The notes beneath the pieces are model-generated. The model ran no database searches and had not been told where the DNA came from. It saw nothing but the letters and a program-made list of their open reading frames with translations. Positions 9,934 through 20,334 of a DNA stretch of 41,809 nt are shown here, piece after piece. Source of the DNA: Cerioporus squamosus (lineage: Eukaryota; Basidiomycota; Agaricomycetes; Polyporales; Polyporaceae); NCBI GenBank assembly GCA_022592435.1, contig JABYQS010000258.1, forward strand, positions 1 through 41,809. The letters are read 5' to 3'. Position 1 is the stretch's first letter, and each line of letters begins with the position of its first letter. The position numbers and the translations under genes are program-made.

Positions 9934-12284
9934 TCACATTCTACGAAAGCGACGATGTCCGGCAGAGAATCGAGGCGATGGTCAGCACATGTACGGATTC
10001 TAGCGAGAGACAGCACGTACCCAATAGCAGCCATGGCGATCACCCCCGCGAACAAGCTCCCCAGCGCGAGCGCCTGCCTCCGGACGCTGCTCCGCCAGAG
10101 GTGCGCGTCCATGACGAAGTCGCCCGCGAGCATCTCGACGCACGCCGCGTATATGAGCATCCCCGCGGAGATCGCCGACATGACGCCTTGCACGAGTATC
10201 AGGTTCGCTGTAGCGGCAGACCGGTCGGTGAGTCTACGACGGGTGGAAGGGAAGGGCGCAAGGTACGCACGGCCTTTGGTCTTCACGCCGCCGAGCGTGG
10301 CGAGTCCGATCCCGATCCCGAGCGGCGTGGTGATGGCGAAGGTGGCAGCGAGGAGCGGCTTGAGCGTGCGTCCGGGCAGGATGTGGAAGCCATCTGCCGA
10401 GAGCAGGTAAGCTCAGGTCCGCAGTATGAGAAACAGAGACGTACGTTCAGAGTCGCGCGTGGGCAGGCCTGCTATCCGTATCCCAAGAGAGAGACCCTCG
10501 AAGAGCTGGTGGAAGACAATGGCGATGACAAGAGAAGCTGAGCATTCGGCGTCAGCAGCGCATACACTCCGAGGCATACAGAAGGCGACTCACTGAACTC
10601 GGACCCGCTCGTGATCGAGAGGGTCAAGCCAATAACGAGGGAATGAATCATGATGCCCAATTGTAGCACCTGAGCGCGATGGTCAGCGAGAGCCGCACGG
10701 GCGCGATGGGAGTCCTCACCAGAATGCCGATCACCTGTCTTCTTTGGCCCACCTTCGTCTCGGTGGATTCTCCGGGGTCGGTCGCGCACTCCTCGTCGAC
10801 GCTTCCGTCATGCATGTGTCCGTACCCATGCCCATGTCCACTGTCATGGTCTTCGCCGTCGATGCCGTGCATCCAGCGTTCCATATCTGCGTGCGCATGG
10901 CCGTGGTGATGACCGCGACTGCTCTGGCTATGCCCGTTCTCGCCGTTCTTGGCCCCGTTGCTTTTCACGGGCTGTGGCGGCGGGCGTCGTGGTGGCGGGA
11001 GAGGGGCCTCACTTTGCGAGGGGGAATGGGAGTGGGCGTGAACGTGCGAGTGTGAACGAGGGCCATCGGCGGCAGTAATGCTCGATGCTTCACTGCCCCA
11101 GCCGCTCCACGGGAACCAGCGCCACCGCGAGACGCGGGCATGGTGCTTTGCGTGCGAGTCGCGCGGCTCGTGTCTGTGGTGACCTCCGGAGAAGAATGCA
11201 TCGCCAGGAGGGGCGGATATGTGCGCGAGGTGGTTGCTTGGGCGAGCTGGCGGCCGACTTGAGGAGCCTTGGGAGGTAGACCCATAGGGTCGGGAAACGG
11301 CCGGAGATGCCGATGGGTTGAGAGGTGACGTTTCATGCACGTGCGTGGCCGTTTGCGATGTCTCTTGGGATAACTCAGGAGGGGCGAGGGGAAGGGGTGC
11401 ACCAGATGGATGACCCGCTTCGTCGAACAGGTCGGCAGGGCGCTCGCCGTGGGTCGGGCGTGGAAGACCCTCTAACCAAGTCGGTGTACCGCTCGGAGTC
11501 TCCGCCAGGATAGCTGGTCGGATCTCTGTAGAAGCATCAAAGGCCATCTGCACGGATGAGGCGGATGAGGCGGTGGGTGTGGATGGGGCGGAAGGATATG
11601 ACTGGAGTCTATCGACGAATGCGGTCGACACATCTGCGACGAAGTCAGACGAGCATTCGAGGATAAGGGCCAATGTGACGTACATTCAACAAGAAATATG
11701 CACAGAAGAGAGCACAGACTGTGGGCGGAAAGTATCAGCAACGCATCGTGCGCAAAGAGCAAAAAGTGGCGAGGCGAACAAAGAAGTCATCGGCTGTCTC
11801 AAGCTCATCAACAGCCGAACCAGGTCAAGCAATAGACGGAAAAGACCGCATACGCCGCTGAAGGAAGCAACTATGATATGAACCAGCAGTCTTTCGTCGG
11901 CGTTCGTGGACCTATGCCGGATGCGGTGCGCAATAGGGAAGAGTACTCACACAATCATCCCAGCCCAATCTCCCACCTTCCATCTCTCATTCACAACCGG
12001 CTGCAGCAAGGCCTTGAAGGAATCTTGAAGCAGATGTACGAACGCAGTTGAGAGGATGACGCCTGTGCCGAAGTGCTTCCCGACGAAGAAGAGGATACTC
12101 GGCACGCGGATTGAGCGAAATGTCGCCGTGATGGTAGGGAATGAGACGGCTAAGTGAGTTGTGCTAGAGCCTGAGAAGACGCACTTCATGACAGACAGAT
12201 GTGCGACGTACCAAAGAGAGACACAACGAAGATGAGCAGCATGATCAGCACCCGTTCCACCGTCCCGTCCTGTCCCACCAACAT
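9934..12284 (-). CDS. ZIP-family metal transporter, copy A
   Basis: At least eight exons on the minus strand; those fixed by frame are 12284-12212, 12149-11951, a 35-nt micro-exon 11718-11684, 11633-10720 and one starting at 10669. About 575 residues. The first three exons give three membrane segments. A long loop follows with a His-rich cluster (HGHGHGYGHMHDG and HHHGHAH), then the ZIP signature IMIHSLVIGLTLSITSG in segment IV and IVFHQLFEG in segment V. The last segments include VMSAISAGMLIYAACVEML and ALALGSLFAGVIAMAAIG. ZIP proteins carry zinc, iron or related divalent metals into the cytosol; the His/Glu residues of segments IV-V form the metal site and the His loop usually senses or binds metal. 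All exons are in frame. The ATG is only 27 bp from the boundary with repeat X, so the native promoter is lost in this copy. Convergent with the AA9 gene. Confidence 0.92.
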
Positions 12285-12940
12285 GACTTGAGGTAGCTTC
12301 CCGGACGCATTGTCGGTGTGATCAGACGTTCAACTCCCAATGTATCGTCAGTTGGCTTTCGCGAATCGCGATCGGTGACGTCGCGCGTCGGGGTGGCGGT
12401 GCAGCGAGAGAGCAGCGCAGCTGCTCTCGAGTCTCGACGCGGCTGCTCCCCTTTACTCGTCTCTCGTTCGTGGCCGTCGCACTCTGTTCTCTCGATCGCT
12501 CGCTCGCGTCTCTCTTGTGCCTGGTCTGCCGTCTCCACTGCTCTGTGCTTCTGCTCGGAACGCGTCTGCGCCGCTCCCACCACGCTCTCTCTCTCTGCTC
12601 CCTGCACGCAGACCAGTGCATCTCTCCCCATCCCGCACTCGCACGCAGCGACGCGCTTTCAGCTCATGTTCCTCTTCGTTCGCGTCCGGTTGACGGACCC
12701 TGCTGAGCAGCGGTTCCTCAAGGTCTGCGTACACTCGAGCGTATTACACACATACAGTGAGTGCATATACCTATCTCTGTCCTACACGCGTATCTACTGA
12801 CGAACCCGTACGCTCCACCGTCCCTTGCTGACTGCGCCCCGCGCCCCGCTGCACTCTCCTCTTGCCCTACACGTCCCGGTACTTGACGTCCGCTGTCGCT
12901 GTCAAAGCTGCGATGAGAGCTACGCACGCGCGCGTCGACC

Positions 12941-14357
12941 ATGACCGCTCACCAGGAGGAATCATCCCCAGGCCGGGGCGAGCAGCGACGCAGAGCGCCA
13001 GACGGGCTGCGCAACGCTGGTGGCCAGGAGACGCGAGTGGAGGCGATATCGACAGGTATGTGCTCTCCTCCTCGTCCTTCTCGCCCTGTCTCTTATAGCC
13101 GGCAACTTCAGGGCTGGCCTGAGTGCTCGGACACGCGTCCTCCGACTCTCCAACACACCGTCATCATCACTCGCGTCTTCGTCTTGCGAACCACGCAAGA
13201 TCACTCAGCGCCTTCGGGTAGCGAACGTACCAAGTCCCCTCGCAGCAAACCACACTCCCGGTTCTCCCTCAACCGGAGATCGTTCCGCCGCTAGAGCGTG
13301 TTTCCAGGTACGTCCTTCGCGCCTTCGCATCGCCCTGCAACCCTGCAACGACCGGACACATCGGGATCTCCGCGAGTTGCACCCTCACTCCCGCGTGCTC
13401 CCAATGTCCCCTGCGTGTTGGCAGATGTCCATGTCGTGTGCGACCCATGTGCGACCGGCTGGACATGGTCCCTTGCACGCAGCGGTGCATCGAGCTCTCC
13501 ATTGCAAGCCCTGCGAGGTGTCCGCGCTGCTCTCGGCGGCCGGCTACACGTCTCGCAGACGGATCACAAGGTGTGCGGCGTTGAGCCGCGCCGCGTGCTC
13601 GATACCTCGCAGCGCCCGCTTGCACTCCTCGAACAGCTGCTGCAGCGACAGTGTGCATTCCGCTTGCAGTATTCCCGCTGACATTCCAGTTCCCGCAGAT
13701 GGGAGCAAGCTCGGGCAAGGGCGTGTTAGCGCGGCCGCCTCAGGCAGCCACCTCTACCGAGTCTCGCACATCCGAGAATCGAGACAACGCGCCCATCGGA
13801 AGTGGGGGCCTTCTCTTCCATCGTTCACAGAGGTCAGTGCTCTGCTACCGACGGCCGTCAGAGTGCTTGCAGATCGGTTCGCTCGCGCTCATGGCAGTAC
13901 TGTGCGCATCAGCAGGACCGCCTGCGTCGAGGGCCCAAGGCACCCCGGTACCAAGTCCACGCCCGCACTGATCCAGCCCGCGCAGCAAGTGGTTCAGCCG
14001 CCGCGGTGCTCTGACGCGTTCACGGCGGCGCCGTCTCGCCATCCGGAGTTCGGACCACGGACCACGCATGCATGCTCGATCTGGGGCGAGCGGCGAAGTG
14101 AGTACATACGTCTCGGCTGCATCTCTCCTGCTGACGACCGCCGGATGCGTACGACGACAGGTGATGCAGCAGAGGCGCGTTCACACCGAATGCACAACAG
14201 AGCATGCAACAGTCTACGGCTACCTAGTACCGAGGTGTTCCGGTACCAAGCCCGCACTCCCGCCCCGTCGCAACTTGCATGCAGCCCGCGCATCGGCTGG
14301 TCCGGTCGCCGTGGTGGTCAAACGCGTTCGCGGTGGCTGTATCACCGCGTCGCCTGA
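12941..14357 (+). CDS. Doubtful Ser/Arg/Ala-rich open frame in X copy A
   Basis: An ATG at 12941 opens an exon to 13055. A 43-bp GT-AG intron leads in phase into a frame open from 13099 to 14357, about 457 residues in total. The product is rich in Ser, Arg, Ala and His, low in hydrophobic core residues, and matches no family I know. In copy B one base is missing at the position of 13148, which breaks this spliced frame but makes the unspliced reading 23326-24741 open. A real constrained gene would be unlikely to behave this way, so chance openness of GC-rich DNA is the better guess. A competing frame with nine cysteines lies at 13396-13530. Confidence 0.18.
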
Positions 14358-16740
14358 TCGTCCGTACCGAGCTGGGTCTCCGACGTACCAAGACACCATC
14401 GCAGCACTGGCCAGGTCCAAGGTAAGCCCCGCTTCCACTCGCCCCGAATGCCTGTCTGCTAGGTGTTTGTTAGTGGCTGAACGCTCGAGCTACCGCCACG
14501 CGTGATCACGGCCAGGTGCGTCCCGCGTCACTGTATCTTAACGACCTCCAGGTACCGGCTCATCGCTACCACCGCTGGGGGAGCAAGCTGACGAATACTC
14601 CTGGTCTCGATTCGTCCGCCTGACTCCCCTCGCTTGCGCTGCACCTGTGTATGGTGGTAACGGAGCCAATCGCCACCGCATGCAACTTGCCGACTGCGAT
14701 GGGTTGCTTAGGATCGCCTTGATGATCGCGTCCGACGTGCTGGGCTACGAACTCGCGCGTAGCCACCCCACCTCAGGTACGGTTCCGAATGTTGCTTGCG
14801 TGCTGACCTCGACCGGCTGGAACATCAAGTCTGCTGTCTGCCAGTGCATGCGCCGCCGTGAACAGCGATCCGCCAGTGGCCTCGACGTCATGTCGACTAG
14901 AACTAGATACACCCAGCCAGTTCAGCATCTATCCACGCGATCATTCAGGTGAGGCGGGGTGGTCGCGATGCATAGTCACCACAGGTACGTCTCCTTCGAC
15001 TGTCGCCTGCATGCTGACTTCGGCCGACTCGGATGTCTAGTCCGCATGCGCTGCCCGGCGTGATAACTGACAATGTGCAGCGAACCGAACACATTCAGCA
15101 GGTGAGGCATTTGGCAGCCTCCGAGTCGCGCTTTGCAACCGGTATGGCACTGCGGCCTGAGCCTGCACGCGTGCACTCTGATGTATGTTAGCCACGCCGG
15201 ACGTCCTGTCCGCACGCACGGTAGTATACCCACTGCCATCACTGCTGCATGGAAGATGAGAGCTGATCGCCGTATGTATGTCTGCACCTCTCCAGGACAG
15301 GACAGGCCCGCGTACCAAACTGGTGAAATGTGTGTGCGCTCGGCGTATCCTGGACTCTGGAGACGGAGGGTTCATAGTAGGATGGGTACCATGGTGCTTG
15401 AAGATGTCTTGCCGCCAAACACACGAGTTCGGCAGACAGGACGTCTTCAGCACCCTGGTGACACCCGTAGGCTCCTCCGTGTGCCTCGCAGGCTCCGAGA
15501 CTCAGAGCTCGGGCTCACCGGTTTGCCTTATGCCGACTAATGACGATGTGACCCCGAGCTCAGGTAGGACAGGTTCGAGTATGCGTATCCGCCGTTGTGA
15601 TCGGCTCGTTACACGGTCTGTTCGCGGCTGGACACTTGGCCGCCTGCGTAGCGGTTTGTGCAGTGAGCTAATGTGCATCTCGAAGGCTCGCCACACAGTT
15701 TCAAACTGACAGATGTGCAGAACAACTAGTAGTTGTAGTAGTACCGGCGAGCCACGTACTAGTAGTGTTAACTACCTGGTGTCATCGTCTGCAGGCTTAG
15801 TTTGTGCTGTTGCGTAGCACATCTGTGTACTGTACCTGTGTCCGCCTGCATCAATATTTACTGAGGTACCGATCAACGGCTTGGACTTGAGGCATAGAAC
15901 TCTGCCGTCGGATATCAGCGCTGCTTCCTGGAGACAGATGATGCGTAGAGAACTTCTCAGAAATTAGAGATCAAGTTGTCTTACAAAAGTCCGAGTCAGA
16001 CTTGCTGTTGTCTTGGTACCAAGCTTCCTAGGGTCACAGATTCATGGTCAGATTCAGAGTCTTGTCGTGACCAATGCCGATGTTCTGCATGATAGTCCAT
16101 GATGTACTACACCAGCACCTAGCTCCTTGCAAGTCTACTACTACTCAATGAAGGGCACATGGCATGAGGGACACCGTCATGACTGAGAGACGTACTACCT
16201 GAAACATCGGCTGTGTTGCCATACACCCAGTTGCTCATAGAGACAGTGACTATGCCACCTGTACCACGCGGAAGCCGCTTAACCACAGGGTCGCAACTTG
16301 ATGCTTGAACCTGGCGCCCAATATTCGGCACCAAAAGCTCGGTGCATTCGGCAGTTACTCAGTGGACCAGGAGCATCAAACAGTAGAGGAAACACGCTCA
16401 CGCGCAGGCTCAGAATTTGGAAAGTCACAAGTGCGAAGTGTACCAAGAAGTAGACAGATTCAATCGCATACTACTTAGAGCCTACAAGCACCCATAAAGT
16501 AACAGATGCGAGAGGTACTATGGTACCCTATCGCGGGTGCATACGGAGTACTCGACATCCGACATGCAACCTACCGGCAGGGATATGGTCGCCATGGATC
16601 TCAGAACCTGACTCCGAGTCTCCGACACAACGAGAGCGCTCTCTTCGGTAAGCAGCCCTGTTTGTCGCCGCTTAGCGGGCCGTTCACCAGTGCATGACGG
16701 AAATCCGGACTGTATGTGGCCTAATCATGACTTGTAGGAC

Positions 16741-17636
16741 ATGCACGCGAGCATGTTTGAGTCCTCTCTCGCCTCCCTCGAAATCCGTGTCGCAAATCCC
16801 TCCTTCCTCCATCATCCCGGCGTGAATCGACTTGACTTCCCTGCTGAGTTCCTCTCATCTCCCATCCTCTCGTTCACGCACTACTACCTTGCTGTCGCCA
16901 TGACTGGCTATCGCGCTCCAGGGAAGACTCTGCGAGCCGACTATGCCCGCCTCGAGATCCAGAAGCGGGGAGAACTGCGAGTGGGGATGAATACGGACCT
17001 CGGTGAGTACCTTCTCAATGCAGAAACGACACAGATGATCTCACCTCATGTGAACGGTCAGCGACGCGCTCTGGAAACCCGGACGCTTGCATGCGATGGA
17101 CGCTCGAGTCGTACCACCGGAACGTCTATGTCGGCCTCGGGTACGAGCTCATCGGCTGGCCACCCAGCGTCCCTTTCACCAACCTCAGCGACATCACCGG
17201 TTATGAGCGCATCGCCTCCCTTCTCTCGCGCTGGAAGACCGGCAAGATGTACTTCGCCCGAATCCCGGAAGCACGGCGTCGCGCGGCAGAGGACACCTCA
17301 GACCCGCTCAGGACTGCGCCTGCCCCACTCCACTTCGGTGTCAAGCCGAGGCAGAGCCGGAGCGACGTGAAGAAGCAGCGGTACCGCCCAAAGACGAACC
17401 CGCTGAACCTCCCCGGCCGGTTTGTTCGTGACGGCCCAAAGTCTGCTCGATGGGTCTCGGAGGATGCGGACTCAATGCCCACCGGCATCGAGCTGGAGGA
17501 CGACCCCATCGAGCAGTTTGAAGACGAGCCGTGCGGACACTGCTTCTGGTGTACACCGTGTGTGCATGGTGGAGGACGGCCGCCGCATCGGGTTCCGGGA
17601 GGAGAGCTTCCGGAGGATCCTATCGAGGTGGACTGA
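16741..17636 (+). CDS. Hypothetical protein of repeat X, copy A
   Basis: Two exons, 16741-17002 and 17062-17636, joined by a 59-bp intron in phase 1 to give at least 278 residues; further 5' exons are possible because an acceptor (TTGTAG) precedes the first ATG at 16738. The reading is supported by a smooth join (...VGMNTDL-ATRSGNPDACMRWTLESY) and by folded-looking content: YVGLGYELIGWPPSVPFTNLSDITG, then LLSRWKTGKMYFARIPEARRRAAED. A basic linker follows (RQSRSDVKKQRYRPKTN), then an acidic, Cys-containing tail (CGHCFWCTPC). I have the impression that proteins with a GWP..PFTNLSDI-type core occur as repetitive families of unknown function in polypores. No catalytic motif is seen. Copy B at 27125-28020 is identical as far as read. 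Confidence 0.6.
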
Positions 17637-18351
17637 TACGTACTCGAGCTTCGTTGCGTGTGTCCGGGATCATGTCTTTGTTATGTTGCTCTTTGTCTAT
17701 GGCGCAGTCATTGTGTCTTGAGTATGCATTGAGCGATCGCCTCGCTTCCTCCCATCGTGTGCCGCTAAGATTCTAGACGCCATAGCTGTCAGAATGCGGT
17801 CCGGGTATTGAAACGTATCCTAGCCGGCATCCTTCATAGTTGACACTTGGTACAGCGCACCAAGAAGCTCCCACCACTCTTGCTGCGCCTGGTCCCGACC
17901 CTTCGTGGATACAGCGGAACAGAGAGGCGATTGGTACCAGGGTGCGAGGTCCAGAAACACGATTTTGCATCTAGAGACCTCGCAGCCTTGTACCAAGGAC
18001 CTCGAACATTTTTCCGACGGCTCCAGAGATGTGCGGCAGCGCTGATTAGCTAGGCATCAGCAGCTCGCTTAGCCAACTCAAACCTACCGATCCGTGAGCG
18101 CATCTCCCGTTTCCATGGAGGTGCGCTCAGATCGCAACCAGACGGCTCTCGGTGCCGCTCCGTTGGTGCACACTGCACCGTCACCCGTGTCCCCGAGGAT
18201 ATAGGTAGACAGACGGCGGGTATGTCTGTTCCCGCCGACATACCCAGGGTCCCTTCCTGCCTTGCCACCGTCGCCTCCTCTCTCTCGCCGCTCACAATTG
18301 GAAGCCTGAGGCCAAGTCCATCCTGCGGAAGATCCTCCCGGTGGCCGCACA

Positions 18352-18621
18352 ATGGAGAGGCCGAGGAGAATCATCTGGTACGTCGCACTGTTCTCCTTCA
18401 TGTGTTTGGTACCGCCTGCGACTTGGTACCCGCCTCCGGCTCTCGGGAAGAACCTCCCTGAACGCATGGTACGTCGGACAGAGCAGTTCCGAGAACAGTG
18501 CTCGCACGATGCGCCGCGTTGGTACACACGCACAAACATATGTGCGTGTATATCAACCCGGCTGTTCGTTCTGAGTATCCAAGTCGCGCGTTGGCAATGG
18601 CGACCGGCTATCTCAGCATGA
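18352..18621 (+). CDS. Possible 89-residue small protein in X copy A
   Basis: ATG to stop without intron. The N-terminus (MERPRRIIWYVALFSFMCLVPP) has a basic head and one hydrophobic segment, like a signal-anchor. The Trp-Tyr pairs in it (IIWYV, ATWYP, RWYTR) come from the TGGTAC motif that is scattered over the whole repeat, so the frame may be a by-product of that motif. The frame is preserved in copy B, but that copy is nearly identical DNA and gives no evidence of selection. Confidence 0.2.
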   Translation: MERPRRIIWYVALFSFMCLVPPATWYPPPALGKNLPERMVRRTEQFREQCSHDAPRWYTRTNICACISTRLFVLSIQVARWQWRPAISA

Positions 18622-19356
18622 TCTGTGGCGACCTGGTACACACTTGAGCAGGCTGATACGGACTCACCTGTCAGAGATCTCCAAAACTTTGCTTCTGAGC
18701 AACGCTGCATGTAAATCTGAGCTTGCGGTCGTCACTCCGGAAGCCGGGATGGTACGGGACGGTCATGGCGACTCCAAGGAGCGGCTTGTTCTGAGTCCTC
18801 GGTAGCATCTGATTCTGCTCGTGTTCGGGGTGCAGGACGTGTCGCGAGGGTGTTCATGCCACGAGATAGGCGAGGCAGAGAGGTACATCACCGTAGTAGC
18901 TAGTGATGTCGTACGTAGTGGTTTGGAATAGAGTTGAAGCACGCGGTGCACCGCTCCCGAAAATGCCAGATTGGCGCTCATGCTAGGAACGAAACTTGCG
19001 CGCGGACCAGGACGAGTGCAAGAGAGAATGCAACGTGTCAAGACGTCGTTTCAAATTATACGTGTTCAATCTGTCTCGAATACAACCCTGCGTGGCGCCG
19101 CACGACAGACGACGGGACTTCCACTTAGCACAGCAAGCCATGGCACTCCGCAGAGCTTTCTATACACCCCAAGCACACCCAGTTTTCTTTACAGTCCCCA
19201 ACACGCCCTATTTTACTGTTTATCTCTGGTACGATCTCGTCCGACTTGGACACCGTGGCTCGCTTGACGCGCTGAGCAACGCGTCCGCTGCAAGTAAGTC
19301 CCCAACTACCCCGCTTACTTGATCGTATCGTTGACATCGTGCCCTGCGAATTATAG

Positions 19357-19886
19357 TGGAGATCCACGAGGTCGGCCCTCTGCTCACGTACATGGCGTCG
19401 TGCGGCTCCGCAGGCTGCAAGAGCTTCGACCACTCCCAGGCCGATGGTTCAAGATCGAGGAGGGACGGCCTCCGCTCGGACGGCACGTGGCGATGCAGGA
19501 CCTCTACGAGGGCAAGTCCGCGACGGTCACGCTCCCGCCGAACATCAAGGCGGGCGAGTACCTCATCCGCCACGAGCTCATCGCGCTGCACACCGCCGCG
19601 ACCGTCGGCGGCGCCGAGTTCTACCCCGCGTGCGCGCAGCTCTCCGTCGGGGGCAGCCAGACGGGCACCCCAAACGAGACGGTGTCGTTCCCCGGGGCGT
19701 ACACCGACGCGACGGGGCATTCTCATCGATGCGTACGACATGACTGGCGACTACCCCTTCCCCGGTCCCGCCATCTCGAACCTCGCTGGCAAGACCGTTG
19801 CCGCTCGGGATGCCATCGCGAACTCGACTGCGCTCCCTCCGAGCCGCCGTGTCAGCCGTACCATGCGCTCGCTGTACCTTGCATGA
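19357..19886 (+). pseudogene. AA9 last-exon fragment, copy B
   Basis: Corresponds to exon 3 of the AA9 gene but lacks exons 1-2, the signal peptide, His-1 and a promoter. The sequence upstream is the right end of repeat X, not AA9. The frame is broken several times: two extra bases at 19361, losses near 19443 and 19490, a gain near 19463 and losses near 19705-19715. Even if those breaks are consensus errors the fragment could not form the copper brace. Confidence 0.9.
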
Positions 19887-20334
19887 GCGGTCCGCTGTTC
19901 CTTCGTTCACTTGCTTCATTGTCATTCCTTTCATGCTTTCTGCATACACTACCATACACTCCTCCTAGAATTCCTACTAGTCCGTAATCGCTCTACCGGT
20001 TGTATCCCTAGAATGTTGCTCTCATCTCCGCTTTGCTGCCTGGTGCTGCATCCGGATGTATGCTTGTTATGTAGCTATCATAGACATAGAATGCGGCGAT
20101 AGCTGCTTGTCTGCTATCCGTTGTGTGTGACGTTCGTGCCGATGACCGCGATAAGAGAAGTAGCTCTGCAAGGTGGTATGCATTGTAATTATCCATCTGC
20201 CAGTCGTCGAGGTATACACTATATTACAGAAGGCTACAATATCCAAGAATCCGCGTATCGTCGCATCATCGTAGTCACTAGTCCAGACTGTGCGCTCATC
20301 AGCGCCCGATCCGGAGGACGATCATAGAATGTAC

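Larger units (their letters stand above)
8887..12311. repeat. Repeat R, copy A (AA9 last exon plus ZIP gene)
   Basis: About 3.4-kb segment present three times as a direct repeat. It begins exactly at the 5' splice site of AA9 intron 2 and ends 27 bp upstream of the ZIP ATG. Copy A is joined on its left to the genuine AA9 exons 1-2 and on its right to repeat X. It differs from copy C by scattered substitutions, and the reading frames of both are open. Confidence 0.9.
12312..19293. repeat. Repeat X, copy A (about 7.0 kb, unknown type)
   Basis: Segment repeated almost identically at 22697-29679. It sits between two R copies. No LTR-like direct repeat or terminal inverted repeat was seen at its ends, and no reverse transcriptase, integrase or DDE transposase could be recognised. 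It carries a two-exon gene of unknown family at 16741-17636, a Cys-rich frame at 13396-13530 and a small open frame at 18352-18621. It is unusually rich in GGTAC/GTACC, often as part of CTTGGTACCAAG. The first 700 bp are C/T-rich (CTCTCTCTCTCTG near 12587) and look promoter-like. The remainder, especially 14500-16500, is closed in all frames by frequent stops. Differences from copy B up to 19.03 kb are only about three single bases. Confidence 0.85.

Noticed and set aside
13020..14357. Long open frame that might be taken as a firm gene
   Set aside because: Its product is low-complexity and Arg/Ser-rich, other frames are also open in this GC-rich DNA, and one base change in copy B alters it completely. 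It is listed only at low confidence.
12312..19293. X as an LTR retrotransposon or a TIR DNA transposon
   Set aside because: The first and last several hundred bases show no direct or inverted repeat, no target-site duplication was seen, and no reverse transcriptase, integrase or transposase motif was found.
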